The notes beneath the pieces were generated by a model. It saw nothing but the letters and a program-made list of their open reading frames with translations. It was not told where the DNA came from and ran no database searches. From Viola odorata (Eukaryota; Streptophyta; Magnoliopsida; Malpighiales; Violaceae), in assembly GCA_963691705.1 (NCBI GenBank), contig OY829538.1, positions 30,710,836 to 30,774,835 of the forward strand: 64,000 bases of DNA, read 5' to 3'. Positions 43,010 to 53,893 of this stretch are shown one piece after another; positions within the stretch are counted from its first letter, which is position 1; each line of letters starts with the position of its first letter. The position numbers were made by a program, and so were the translations under genes.

Positions 43010-43146
43010 TGTTAGAATAGTGTATGTATTTGTATATGTATACGGTGTACGTATACGTAAAAGTAGAGTATAGTGTACAAACTATATATATGTGTATACC
43101 CTTAGTTTTAATGGTAAGAAATCATTATTCTTCATTTGCAATTACA
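43010..43146 (+). repeat. 5' LTR of copia element
   Basis: 137 bp, TGTTAGAATAG to GCAATTACA. The short LTR contains overlapping GTATACG/CGTATAC palindromes and a TATA-rich stretch (ACTATATATATG). Confidence 0.95.
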
Positions 43147-43160
43147 TAGTAGCGGAGCAA
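43147..43160 (+). other. Copia primer-binding-like site
   Basis: TAGTAGCGGAGC follows the LTR. It matches the initiator-Met PBS (TGGTATCAGAGC) at 9 of 12 positions and the TGGTAGCGGAGC variant of the neighbouring gypsy and TRIM elements at 11 of 12. Confidence 0.6.
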
Positions 43161-43657
43161 CAAATAGGAAAACTGAATCTCTGCCACTGTCTCTCCGTCC
43201 GACCACTTCCCGGCCGCCTACATTCTCACCGCCCCAGTATAAAGAAGCGGGATGACGAATCGAGGCGGGAGCAACTTGAATCACGGCGTTCCGATCACGG
43301 ACGCGCCGCCACACGCGGCTTGAGACCTCCGGCCACCGCTCCACGCGCCGGCGCGTGACGGGTCGTCCGGCCACCGCTGACCTCGCCGTTGGTTGGGTTT
43401 TGCTCGCCGTCTTCTTCCGGTCAGGTATCTGGGGTTGTCTTGCAGTTTCGACGACATTTGCTGTTCATTTTTTTGAAAGTCCGAAATTGCCCTTGTGTGT
43501 TACTGTTCATTGCGTGTTCGTACGAATATTGGCTCGTACATCTGCTCGTTTTGTGCTCTGAATTTGTCACTGGTTCTTCTTGTTGGCTGGTTTGTGCTAA
43601 TTTACTCCGGATTTATTTCGTATTTGCTGTGCATTTGTACCGTATTTGCTATTAAAT
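43161..43657 (+). other. Copia 5' leader, non-coding
   Basis: GC-rich first half (43190-43420), then AT-rich. Short open frames here (43092-43561) are not recognisable and probably untranslated. Confidence 0.6.
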
Positions 43658-46600
43658 ATGGCAGAGAATAAAGAAATTGTCACTACTGCTGCTCCTCCTG
43701 CTTCAATGTTGATTGTTCCTAATTTGAGTAGAATTACAGAACATAAATTGACTCATACTAATTTTCTTGAGTGGAGAAAGACAATTAAATTATATCTCCG
43801 TAGTATTGGAAAAGTTAATCATTGGAATGAGGATCCTCCAACTGATGAGAATGGGCAGATTTGGGAAAGGGAGGATGCTCAATTATTTTTGCAAATCCAG
43901 AATTCTATGGATGGTGAAATTCTTGGGTTGGTTAATCATTGTGAAACTGTGAAGGAGCTAGTTGATTATCTGGAATTCCTATACTCGGGTAAAGGGAATG
44001 TACCTCGGATGTATGATGTGTGCAGAGCCTTCTATCGAGCTGAGAAGGAAGGGAAATCCCTTATGAACTACTTTATGGATTTCAAGAAAACCTATGAGGA
44101 ACTAAACATGTTGTTGCCCTTTAGTGCTGGCATTAAAGTGCAACAGACTCAGAGAGAACAGATGGCTACAATGAGTTTCCTTGCGGGCCTCTCTTCAGAG
44201 TTTGAAACTGCAAAGTCTCAAATCCTATCTAGTGGTGACATCCCCTCTCTCCAGGAAGCTTTCAGTCGGATATTGCGAACTGAAAGTACTCTACCCTCTC
44301 AGGACACCACTTCACTTGTTGTCAAAGGAGGTGGAAGGGAAAGGACTAGTTACAGAGCTGATGTCAAGAGTCGAGATGGTGATTATAGAGGGGGGGATCT
44401 CAGTGATGTTATCTGTTTTTACTGCAAGGAACCTGGTCATACAAAGCGGTTTTGTAAGAAATTACAGAATCGCAATCAGAGAATGAAGTCAGCTAATGTG
44501 GCCATGCTTCCTGGTCCTTCATCTGGTCAACCTAAGGAACCTGAATCAGCTGAGTCAGGTAAAACATGTCTTGTTACCACTTCTGATCGGTGGGTGATTG
44601 ACTCGGGTGCAAATGAGCACATGACAGGTAATCCCAATGTATTCTCAAACTTTAAGAATTTTGGGACATCTACTCCGGTCACTATTGCGGATGACACCAC
44701 CCGCAATGTTGAGGGTTCTGGCATAGTTGAACCAACTTCAGAGATTACTATGTCATCTGTACTTAGGCTACCTGAGTTGGTATTTAATTTGATGTCAGTT
44801 AGTAAGCTCACAAAAAACCTCAACTGTTTCATCTCATTTTTCCCTGATCATTGTCTTTTTCAGGATCTAGTGACGCAGCGGGTCTTTGGTAGAGGACATG
44901 TATCTGGTGGGCTCTATATCCTTGATCAGTGGGTACCGAAGTCAGTAGCTTGTGTCAGCACTACCTCTCTGTTTCAAGCGCACTGTCGTTTGGGACATCC
45001 ATGTATGCAGTATCTACAACAATTGTGTCCGCAATTCAAGTCTGCTACTTCTCTTGATTGTGAGTCTTGTCATTTTGCGAAACATCATCGCACGTCTTTG
45101 GGTCCGCGTACTAGTAAACGTACGAATTCTGCTTTTGAATTAGTTCATTCAGATGTTTGGGGTCCATGTCCTGTAACCTCAAAACCCGGATTTAGATATT
45201 TTATAACATTTGTGGATGATTATTCTAGAATGACTTGGATATATTTTATGAAGAATCGTTCTGAGGTGTTCTCTCACTTTTGTGCATTTTGTACTGAGAT
45301 TCAAACTCAGTTTGGTATATTTGTTCGTATGCTGCGAAGTGATAATGCTAAGGAATATATGTCTGAACTCTTTCATAGTTATATGACTCAGCATGGTATC
45401 TTGCATCAGACTTCATGTGTTGACACACCATCTCAGAATGGTGTGGCTGAGAGGAAGAATAGACACCTTCTAGAAACTGCTCGTGCTCTTTTATTTCAGA
45501 ATAAGGTCCCTAAGCAATTTTGGGCTGACGTTGTTTCTACAGCATGTTTCTTGATTAACAGGATGCCGTCTGCAGCTCTAGATGATGGTATTCCAATCAC
45601 CGTTCTTGCTCCTGGGAAACCATTATTCCCCATTGAGCCAAAGATTTTTGGTAGCACATGTTATGTTCGTGATGTTCGTCCTCACATCACGAAGTTGGAC
45701 CCTAAGGCGTTGAAGTGTGTCTTCTTGGGATATTCTCGGCTTCAGAAGGGGTACAGATGCTACTCTCCGGATCTCCAAAAGTACCTTGTCTCTACTGATG
45801 TTGCCTTCTCTGAACAGGTATCATTCTTCTCATCTCATCCTACTCTCACTCGACAGGATGATGATCATGATGATGATGATTGGCTAGTTTATTCCTCCAC
45901 CCCTTTGGGTGATTCTGAGCAACCCTCTACTAGTACTATCTTGAGTCAGCCTTCTTCTTCGGGTACTTCTGCGGAACCTCTTGGAGAGAGTGTCCCAATT
46001 CAGCATTCTGATCTTCCAGTTATGAGAGACCCACCTTGTAGTGATCCTCCTGTACCATCTGCAACACCAATTGATACATGTCTTCCACCAGATTTCTCGT
46101 CACCTGATCCACCTACTGATTTGGATTTACCAATCAGTATTCGCAAAGGTAAACGACACTGTAAATCTATCTACTCCATTGCTAACTATGTCTCTTATGA
46201 TCACCTGTCTTCGTCGACATGTGCTCTGATTTCCTCTCTAGATTCGGTTGTCGTTCCTAACACTGTTCAGGAAGCATTGAATCATCCTGGTTGGAAGAAT
46301 GCAATGCTTGAGGAAATTATTGCTTTAGAGGATAACCAGACTTGGGATTTGGTGACTTTGCCCAACGACAAGAAGACGGTTGGATGCAGATGGGTCTTTG
46401 CAGTAAAAGTCAATCCTGATGGCTCTGTGGCACGACTTAAGGCTAGACTTGTTGCCAAAGGATATGCCCAAACATATGGGGTGGATTATTCAGACACCTT
46501 CTCTCCTGTTGCCAAGTTATCCTCTGTTCGCTTGTTCATCTCTCTGGCTGCCTCCAGGGACTGGCCCCTACATCAGTTGGACATCAAGAATGCTTTTCTT

Positions 46601-47791
46601 CATGGTGACTTACGGGAAGAAGTCTATATGGAGCAACCACCTGGGTTTGTTGCTCAGGGGGAGTGTGGGAAAGTTTGTGACTTGAAGAAAGCACTATATG
46701 GTCTAAAACAGAGTCCTCGTGCCTGGTTTGGCAAGTTTAGTGAGGTAGTCTTAGAGTTTGGTATGCAAAAGAGTCAGTGTGATCATTCAGTCTTCCATAG
46801 AAGATCTGCTGCTGGTATTATTTTACTTGTTGTGTATGTGGATGACATTATTATTACAGGAGATGATAGTGTTGGGATCTCTTCCCTCAAATCTTTCCTG
46901 CATACTAAGTTTAGTACGAAAGACTTGGATCAGCTGAAATACTTTCTAGGGATAGAAGTTTCCAGGAGCAACAAAGGTATCTTCTTATCTCAAAGAAAGT
47001 ATGTTCTGGATCTTCTTGCAGAAACAGGAAAGTTGGGGGCTAAGCCCTGTAGTTCTCCTATGGCTCCAAATGTCCATCTCACCAAAGATGATGGTGACCC
47101 GTTTAATGATCCCGAGAAGTACAGGAGATTAGTTGGGAAACTAAACTATCTCTGCGTGACTCGTCCTGACATCACATTCGCGGTTAGTGTTGTCAGTCAA
47201 TTCATGTCTGCTCCAACAGATAAGCATTGGGAAACTCTAGAGCATATCTTGTGTTATTTGAAAGGGGCACCTGGTCTCGGGATACTATACAGTAATCATG
47301 GTCACACACGGATAGATTGTTTTGCAGATGCTGATTGGGCTGGGTCTAAGATTGATAGGAGGTCAATAACCGGCTACTGTGTTTTTGTTGGTGGGAATCT
47401 GATCTCATGGAGGAGCAAGAAGCAGAATGTGGTATCGCGATCTAGTGCAGAATCTGAATACAGAGCAATGGCACAATCCTCCTGTGAGATTTTGTGGTTG
47501 CGGCAACTTCTAACTGAGGTTGGTATGGTTCATTCATCTCCATCAAAGCTCTGGTGTGATAATCAAGCTGCTCTTCACATTGCTTCAAATCCAGTGTACC
47601 ATGAGAGAACTAAACACATTGAAGTGGATTGCCACTTCATCCGTGAGAAGATTCAGGAGAACCTCATCTCCACTCAGTATGTGAAGACAGGAGAACAGCT
47701 GGGTGATTTGTTTACAAAAGCTCTCCCAGGTTCTCGAGTGAACTATCTCTGTAACAAGCTGGGCATGATTAATATCTATGCTCCAGCTTGA
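43646..47791 (+). CDS. Ty1/copia Gag-Pol polyprotein
   Basis: Single frame of 1381 codons; the more likely start is the ATG at 43658 (MAENKEIVTT). Order of domains with approximate residues from 43646: UBN2-type gag (30-250); zinc knuckle CFYCKEPGHTKRFC (about 255); aspartic protease WVIDSGANEHMTG (about 316); GAG-pre-integrase with HCRLGHP and CESCHFAKHH (about 435-465); integrase core with HSDVWGP, FVDDYSR, RSDNAKEY and NGVAERKN supplying the D,D,E residues (about 500-600); reverse transcriptase with YVDDIIITGDD (about 1064); RNase H with DADWAG, SSAESEYRAM and DNQAALHIA (about 1227-1310); terminal LGDLFTKAL. The order protease-integrase-RT-RNase H defines copia. No stop or frameshift is seen, so the enzymes may work. 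Confidence 0.97.
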   Translation: MLLNMAENKEIVTTAAPPASMLIVPNLSRITEHKLTHTNFLEWRKTIKLYLRSIGKVNHWNEDPPTDENGQIWEREDAQLFLQIQNSMDGEILGLVNHCETVKELVDYLEFLYSGKGNVPRMYDVCRAFYRAEKEGKSLMNYFMDFKKTYEELNMLLPFSAGIKVQQTQREQMATMSFLAGLSSEFETAKSQILSSGDIPSLQEAFSRILRTESTLPSQDTTSLVVKGGGRERTSYRADVKSRDGDYRGGDLSDVICFYCKEPGHTKRFCKKLQNRNQRMKSANVAMLPGPSSGQPKEPESAESGKTCLVTTSDRWVIDSGANEHMTGNPNVFSNFKNFGTSTPVTIADDTTRNVEGSGIVEPTSEITMSSVLRLPELVFNLMSVSKLTKNLNCFISFFPDHCLFQDLVTQRVFGRGHVSGGLYILDQWVPKSVACVSTTSLFQAHCRLGHPCMQYLQQLCPQFKSATSLDCESCHFAKHHRTSLGPRTSKRTNSAFELVHSDVWGPCPVTSKPGFRYFITFVDDYSRMTWIYFMKNRSEVFSHFCAFCTEIQTQFGIFVRMLRSDNAKEYMSELFHSYMTQHGILHQTSCVDTPSQNGVAERKNRHLLETARALLFQNKVPKQFWADVVSTACFLINRMPSAALDDGIPITVLAPGKPLFPIEPKIFGSTCYVRDVRPHITKLDPKALKCVFLGYSRLQKGYRCYSPDLQKYLVSTDVAFSEQVSFFSSHPTLTRQDDDHDDDDWLVYSSTPLGDSEQPSTSTILSQPSSSGTSAEPLGESVPIQHSDLPVMRDPPCSDPPVPSATPIDTCLPPDFSSPDPPTDLDLPISIRKGKRHCKSIYSIANYVSYDHLSSSTCALISSLDSVVVPNTVQEALNHPGWKNAMLEEIIALEDNQTWDLVTLPNDKKTVGCRWVFAVKVNPDGSVARLKARLVAKGYAQTYGVDYSDTFSPVAKLSSVRLFISLAASRDWPLHQLDIKNAFLHGDLREEVYMEQPPGFVAQGECGKVCDLKKALYGLKQSPRAWFGKFSEVVLEFGMQKSQCDHSVFHRRSAAGIILLVVYVDDIIITGDDSVGISSLKSFLHTKFSTKDLDQLKYFLGIEVSRSNKGIFLSQRKYVLDLLAETGKLGAKPCSSPMAPNVHLTKDDGDPFNDPEKYRRLVGKLNYLCVTRPDITFAVSVVSQFMSAPTDKHWETLEHILCYLKGAPGLGILYSNHGHTRIDCFADADWAGSKIDRRSITGYCVFVGGNLISWRSKKQNVVSRSSAESEYRAMAQSSCEILWLRQLLTEVGMVHSSPSKLWCDNQAALHIASNPVYHERTKHIEVDCHFIREKIQENLISTQYVKTGEQLGDLFTKALPGSRVNYLCNKLGMINIYAPA

Positions 47792-47798
47792 GGGGGAG

Positions 47799-47935
47799 TG
47801 TTAGAATAGTGTATGTATTTGTATATGTATACGGTGTACGTATACGTAAAAGTAGAGTATAGTGTACAAACTATATATATGTGTATACCCTTAGTTTTAA
47901 TGGTAAGAAATCATTATTCTTCATTTGCAATTACA
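47799..47935 (+). repeat. 3' LTR of copia element
   Basis: Identical by eye to 43010-43146 over all 137 bp, preceded by the PPT AGGGGGAG. Confidence 0.95.
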
Positions 47936-48219
47936 AATATAAAGTCAAGTATTCTATCTTTCTTAATTTAAGCATGAGAGAGAAGCTAGAGAGAGAAAGT
48001 GGAAGATAGCCCCCCTCTATGAAGAAGTGTGGGTAGTTATATAGTGAGGGAAGTTATGAGATAAGATTCACAATTTAAAAAAAAAAGTCTTCTCTTTTAT
48101 AAGAGTACATGACTTTTATAGGGAAAAAGATGTTGTGATCGGTCTAAAATATTGTGTGGGTTCAAGTCATAAAGATGAGAGTATGTATTATTTTATTGTA
48201 TTTTTAAAACATGTTATCA

Positions 48220-48997
48220 CAACCTGTCAAAACCATCACTTGTAATTTATTAAGCTGCCAGCAACGTGGGCAAATATAACTAGTTTTGTTTTTTTATATT
48301 TTAGAATAATTTTTTTATTACTCATTAGCATCATTTTATCTGTACTAGCATAATGGTATGAACAAGATTGATCATTGATTAAGTAGGTTTAAAGATTCAT
48401 GTGATTTAAACTTGAAAAAAATACTATATATATAATTTTTTACTGGATAGCGAAGCTAGGATGAATCTTTAGAGGGGTGCAAATTGAATGTTAATTTTTT
48501 CTAGAGAGAAAAATATAATAAATTAAGAAAGAGATCTTAAATTTTTGAAGATATAATTTTAGGAGGCAAATAGAATAATAAAAAAAATCTATGATTTAAA
48601 AGCCAGTACAATAAAATATAAAGTTGTAATTCAACTGGTTATTGAAATTTTCTTAAATGTTTATAACTGTTAATTTTTATAATAAAAAAACCTCTAATTC
48701 AATTTTGTAAGGGGAAATATTATTTGTTTCTGTATTGTGTAATAAAAAGAGAAAAGAAAAAAGAAAAAAGAAAAGAGAAGAGAAGAAAGTAGCGTGAAGC
48801 AGGGAGCGCGAAATGGGAAATGCGTAGACAAAAGAACATAACGCAATTCAAAATGCCACACTCCTCCACCTCGCTGGGCTGACTGCTGTCCTTTCCCGCA
48901 CAAACTATTTCCAACTCCACTACACATTTCACTCTTCTCTTCATCCCCAAATATTCGTTCGGAACCCTAACTTTTCAATATCTGTTATAACCACTCA
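48220..48997 (+). other. AT-rich spacer and presumed promoter of KNL1-type gene
   Basis: No coding frame. An AAAAAAGAAAAGAGAAG purine run lies at about 48750-48785. The 200 bp before 48998 are less AT-rich, suiting a core promoter and leader, but no clear TATA box is seen. Confidence 0.4.
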
Positions 48998-49391
48998 ATG
49001 GCCTCAATCCTCCGCGCAGGTGAAAATACTGGCAACTCTGAGACCGAAGAGGAAACCCTAGCTCTCAGAAAGAAGCGCTCGCGCCGTGTCAGCTTCGCCG
49101 ACCGCGAGATCACCTCCGTCCACATCTTCAACCGCGACGAGGACTACGAGACCCTCCCTGACTCTGCTGGAAACCGTAACGCTGAAAATGTCCCCGAAAG
49201 TGATGAAGTCCTGCGCTTCCTCAGAGAATTCGAAGATATCGACGATTCTAAGCAACACTCTCCCCCAGGACCGCCCATCAACGACGACGACGTAGATGAT
49301 GACCTCATAAGCGCAAGGAAGTCCTTCTTCCGCCCCATTGAGTCCCCTTCTCCTGGGAGCAGTATTGTGGGTTCCACTACTTCTGTTGACG
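48998..49391 (+). CDS. KNL1: KNL1-type exon 1
   Basis: The ATG at 48998 (MASILRAGENTGNSETEEET) is the first in frame. It contains RRVSFAD, the RVSF docking motif for protein phosphatase 1, followed by EITSVHIFNRDEDYE, conserved in plant homologues as I recall them. The acidic tail includes INDDDVDDD. The exon ends TTGACG|GTGTGT and joins exon 2 to give DDVDNFFGP. Confidence 0.85.
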
Positions 49392-49480
49392 GTGTGTTCC
49401 ACTTTTAGTTTTAGTGTTTTTCTTTCTATGTATAAAATCATGTTGATTTTGAAGTAGTTATTTTCGTTTAATTTGGGCAG

Positions 49481-50214
49481 ATGTAGACAACTTTTTTGGT
49501 CCTGTGTCTGCGAGTTTTATTAGGCCTGGGCGGCTGTCTGATTCTGCTGCTTCAGATGATAATCATGAGGTTACTATGGATTCCACTGTGTTCTCCATGC
49601 ATTACCGTAGTCTTGCAGGATCAGAATCAGGAGGAGCAGGAGAGAGAACGCCTTCCAATGTTGGTACGCCATCTGATCCAGGAAGTTTTATGGTGTTAAC
49701 AGAAGCTAAGAAGCTAGTCTCAGAGACTCCTGTTGGCGTTCAGAGAGTTATTAGTGGTGGTAGAGATTCTAATGACACGAGTCTTGTTGGAGAGAAACCA
49801 CGAACTTATGATTATGGGAAGTTGTCTCCCGATTTGGAAGTGCTTTTAGCTGAAGGAAGGATGAGTTTGCCTGATGCCTCTGTTTATGAATCTACCTACA
49901 TGAAATCCATGAAGCGTTGTGACGTTTCCTTGTTTGATGAGAATGAGGGTCGCCACATGGATCAAATAGATGGTGGAGATGAAGAAGTCATCACTGTTGG
50001 TAGGGTAAACATACCTGCCAAGGAAGTGTCTGCGGTCTCTATGGAATCAGATAAGTTGAATGTTGTTTCTGTGACAACTGTTCTTGGTCAAAATACTCGT
50101 GAGTCCTCACCCATTGGAACCAAAAATCTTGCAGCCAATGGCTCTATTGATTATGGAATGCAATCTCCTTCAATCCTGCTGAGCAAATTACTATCTCCTA
50201 ATTCTCTTACCAAG
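49481..50214 (+). CDS. KNL1: KNL1-type exon 2
   Basis: Acceptor TTTGGGCAG, donor ACCAAG|GTAAGA. A disordered Ser/Thr/Asp-rich region containing GRLSDSAASDDNHEVTMDST, then YDYGKLSPDLEVLLAEGRMS, and ending SILLSKLLSPNSLTK. The short repeated M-D-ST and MKSMKR pieces may be degenerate MELT-like phospho-docking sites, but this is uncertain. Confidence 0.8.
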
Positions 50215-50724
50215 GTAAGATTCTTGTTAATTAACTTTCATCAATGCGTTGCTTATTTTCATTTGATGATGTGTAAGTTGAGCCAACTAGGTGCTCATGT
50301 ATGCTCAACCATGTCAATTTGTTCTCTTCAAGTTTTATAATTCTTTGAGGTTGAAGTACCATTTTTGGCCTTATGCCATTCTATGATAGTTTCTCAGTAT
50401 AATGTATATGGCTGGTGTTATGCACCCTTACTTCTCTCTTTTTTGTTGCAATATTTTCTGATTCAATGCAGAGATTTTTTCAATGTAATTGCACGACTTG
50501 CATATATGACCAATAGATTTTCTTTGCAGCCAATACCTCTACCTACTTAACATTCTTCATTGCAAGATATATGGGTGTGTGTGTGTGTGGTTATTCATGG
50601 CTTGATATTCTTTCGCAGAGTTACATTTTATATGTATTGTTGCTAAATATTCCCAACCAAATGCAAACACACTTGGAAGTATCATGCACTACCTTTAGGA
50701 AGTTAAGCAATGACTTTTTTGCAG

Positions 50725-52646
50725 GTGAATAGTGACCACGGCAAAGCTATGATTGAGAGAAGCTCACTGCATCATGTTAGTTGTGGAATGCTACTTAATA
50801 TGGATGATAAACTTCCACAGCATGACTCTGAGAAGCATTCGGTTGAAAGTTTGTTAAAGCAAACACTTTGTGAAAAAAGAAGACATAGTGATGGTATTGA
50901 TCAGAATTGTGAGCAACATGAATCTCCATTAGCCGGATCTGCTTCTTTTTTACCTGCTAAACAGCAGCAAATATATTTGGATTCTGCTAATTCTTGCAGA
51001 AAAGAATCATTTATGACTCCTTCGCCAAAAACATCATTCTCTCTTTTGGGCAAGGTAAACATGACAAGCCGTGAAGTTGTTTCATACACTCACAAAAATA
51101 ATACTATGATTGACATTTTTGAGCCTTCTCCCCTTGCAAGTGCCTTGAAAGATGGAATTGAGAGGTCTAAACTCAGACTATCAAAGCTCCTTTCTTCTGC
51201 AATTTCTCCCTTCAGCATAGCTGTGGAGGAAAACAGAAAAGATATTGAGGGAAAACTTGTGCATGTCCCCATTATAAACCTAGAAGAGCATTTATTTGAC
51301 GCTGATCCCAAGAAGATACACGATGAGAAACTGCCACTGCAGATGATAGAACCGGAGAAGTCCACTTAAGTGACAGTGCTCACTCCTGGATTTGATTCCA
51401 CGTTGATGGAGATTGAAGGTGGTCAAAGGACTGGTCTGCCAACAACCAGGGAACTTAATATTTTTCTCTCTCCTAGATTAAAGAGGTTGGATCAGAAGAT
51501 ACAATCATCAATAGAATGTCTCCGCTACCGCTCTGCTGACTTGAAACAGCAGATTTTAATATTTTTCTCTCTCCTAGATTAAAGAGGTTGGATCAGAAGA
51601 TACAATCATCAATAGAATGTCTCCGCTACCGCTCTGCTGACTTGAAACAGCAGATTTTTGGTTCTGGACAAGACACAAATACGATAGGTGATGTCACAAA
51701 CAAAATACTACTCCCTGCATTAACAGATAATCTGGAGTCTAGGGGTGCTGAAAGCAATGTTCAGTCTCACTCATCCCTGCCTGAGATAAATTGTTTCGAA
51801 CACACACCTCCAGTGAAAATACTAAATGGCAGGCCAAGTTATCTTGCCGACAAGCAACATGTGTCTGAAACTGCAGGGAGTGTTCAATCTTCTTTGAGGG
51901 GGACAAATGTTCTGAATTTACACTCTGGAAGCCCAGATAGGAATATATCTGAAATTTACCCTATTCATCCTGAAGTGGGACTTCCCGAGGAAAGAAATAA
52001 AACTTCTTGCACTTCAGCTTCCCCCAAAGTTTGTAAAAGTATAAATGAATCACCACCTAAGGTGCAAATTTCTCTTCCAACACCACAATTTCTGACTCAT
52101 TCTCTCCTCTCTTTCTCACACTTTTGTACACACTTTTTTCTTCCATATTTTAAATTGATGCAACTAGGTATTGGCTATTTGCTGACATTACGTATAACTA
52201 TTGGTTGCTTCATGGATGCTTATGTTGAATTGATTCAATTATTAACTCAGGATCCCTTTACCTTAGAGTTGGCTCGGAGTCCAAATAAGGAGTTAACTCG
52301 TGGCTAATCAGGGAAAGACCCACACCATCTTCAGCCCGTTTGTAAAGACGTATTGTCTCCCAACTCCAATTCAAATAGACCTGCCAACAAGGACAGCCAA
52401 CTCCAACATCAGCTCCATACTTCATTGAGTCCATTTCCTGCACAGGGAATTAATAATTCATCCACGAGGAAAAGAAGAATTGAGGATCGGGATCTTCGGG
52501 GTGCTGGTTCTGCAGAGAAATTTATGAGGGGAAGGAGGAGCCCTAAGGCTAGTAAAAGTCAAGATTCTAATTCAGAGTCTGTGTTAAGGTGTATCAACGG
52601 AAATGAAAATGGAAGGCAGATGATCGGAATGACTCAGTGGAGAGAT
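50725..52646 (+). pseudogene. KNL1: KNL1-type exon 3, with two stops and a 101-bp duplication
   Basis: Acceptor TTTTTTGCAG, donor GAGAT|GTATGT. The frame from 50725 stays open to TAA at 51367-51369 and then continues (VLTPGFDSTLMEIEGG, LSPRLKRLDQKIQSSIECLR). A perfect 101-bp tandem duplication (about 51457-51557 and 51558-51658) shifts the frame. Reading resumes in the third frame to about 52080. Then come ~170 bp of non-protein-like sequence ending AACTCAG, a stop TAA at 52305-52307 and an open stretch to the donor. The inserted 170 bp could be a young intron. Confidence 0.65.
51457..51658 (+). repeat. 101-bp perfect tandem duplication
   Basis: Two adjacent copies containing TTTTTCTCTCTCCTAGATTA and AAGAGGTTGGATCAGAAGAT appear identical. 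101 is not a multiple of three. Each copy includes a TCTCTCTCCTAG stretch resembling a 3' splice site. Confidence 0.9.
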
Positions 52647-52996
52647 GTATGTATACGCAATGCTAATCTACTATGGTATCTTGCTTAGATACTTTTACCA
52701 TTAGCACTTCTCTTGGTTGAATCATGCCCTATAGGCTATACCCTACAGTTAGGCCTATTTTCATTGTCATCATGTATTTTGTTGACGTGGCATTTTCCCC
52801 TATTGGTTTGCTCCAAATTAAAATGTAACTGTTGCTCCCAAAAGTATAAATGATGCTTTTGGTCGGTAGAAATTTCAATGAGTCCTTTAAGAAAAGTTAG
52901 TTAATGCTAGTAGCATAGATAATAGATAACAAGTACTACTATGGATGGTTTCATATAATTTCCTCAACTTCTTGCTGACAAGTTTCTACTTTGCAG

Positions 52997-53893
52997 CTTT
53001 CAGTTAGATTCTCAGAAGATACTAAACAGTTGACTTTTCCATTAATGGATAAGCTAAATATCAGAGAGGTACATATACTCCTGTTCTTGTGTAATATTCC
53101 AATTACATAACATTATAAAACTAGAAAATCACTGGTTTTTGGTCATTTTCCTTTTTTAACCTGTGAGATATTCTCAAGTCTTTTTTATGTACTTGCATCT
53201 TCAATGCGTAGATTGGTGAGATGCAAGATATTTTGCTGAACTTGAAGAAGGTCAAGATATTTGAGATGTTTAGCTCTCGCATTCAGTCACAGGTATGCCA
53301 AACAAGAAAACAAGATCGCCATGTTATTGTTGCAGATCTCTGCATTTTTTTGCTTCTTCTGACGTAATAGCAAATCTTGTCTAACCATTTTTCCTACTAA
53401 GTTACTTACATTTGCCTTCATTGTTTCGACAGAAGACATCTGGTTCTTCTGCCAAAGTTAGGACTCTTGGGTTATTCACTCATCTTATTGATTCCAAATT
53501 TCTGATTCTCATTTTGGAATTTGGAAATAGTTGGCCCAAAATTGCTTACGATGGTGAGTTGGTGCAATTGCAGACTAGATGAAACAAGATCGTTGCTTTG
53601 TATACTAGTGTGTGAAAAAGCAAGAATGCAGTTGATGTCAGTTAAGCGTGAAAAATTGCAGGTTATTTTGCCATCTTCAGTTCTTCATTTTTTCAAATTT
53701 GCAGATTTTGGAACCTTTATGACCTTTCAATACTCTGTGCAGAAACGAGTGCAACAATTGAGCTCTGTGATTCAGGAGACAGATATTTAAGTCAAACGTT
53801 TCACGGCATCCATCTTTACCTGGTGAAAGAGACACGCAACTTGGTGATAATCTGCCAAATTCATGTGTACTTAGTTCTGGCTCCAAACTTCAG
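52997..53893 (+). pseudogene. KNL1: KNL1-type exons 4-8
   Basis: Exon 4 (52997-53068, LSVRFSEDTKQLTFP) and exon 5 (53212-53292, IGEMQDILLNLKKVKIFEMF) are clean and start the coiled-coil region. Exon 6 starts at 53433 (KTSGSSAK), but its best donor at 53554 leaves only 20 bp before the exon 7 acceptor (53574), too short for a plant intron. Exon 7 (53574-53661) encodes LVCEKARMQLMSVKREKLQ. Exon 8 (53743-53893) begins KRVQQLSSVIQE, then meets a stop. Its remaining bases make sense one frame over (HPSLPGERDTQLGDN), so one extra base or two missing bases are implied. The length of 151 nt agrees. Confidence 0.65.

Larger units (their letters stand above)
43010..47935 (+). mobile_element. Intact Ty1/copia retrotransposon (4926 bp)
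   Basis: The LTRs at 43010-43146 and 47799-47935 are 137 bp each and read as identical. The target duplication AATAT lies at 43005-43009 and 47936-47940. A PPT (AGGGGGAG, 47791-47798) lies next to the 3' LTR, and a PBS-like TAGTAGCGGAGC directly follows the 5' LTR. One uninterrupted polyprotein frame spans the interior. Identical LTRs, an open frame and intact target duplication point to a very recent insertion and possible current activity. Confidence 0.95.
42945..48219 (-). repeat. Duplicated 3' part of LTR D, split by the copia element
   Basis: The segments 42945-43009 and 47936-48219 join into a copy of the last ~350 bp of LTR D, again ending GTTATCACAACCTGT. The junction near 42945 (TTTATTATCATGACCTGCAAG) matches 42540-42550, so a ~400-bp tandem duplication by unequal recombination is the simplest origin. 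The copia element later inserted into it. Confidence 0.7.

Noticed and set aside
43092..43561. Open frames in the copia leader
   Set aside because: They overlap the LTR, PBS and GC-rich leader and no family was recognised; the polyprotein start at 43658 explains the element.
49058..49441. 127-codon minus-strand frame opposite KNL1-type exon 1
   Set aside because: It is antisense to a well-supported exon and extends into the intron without a recognisable domain.
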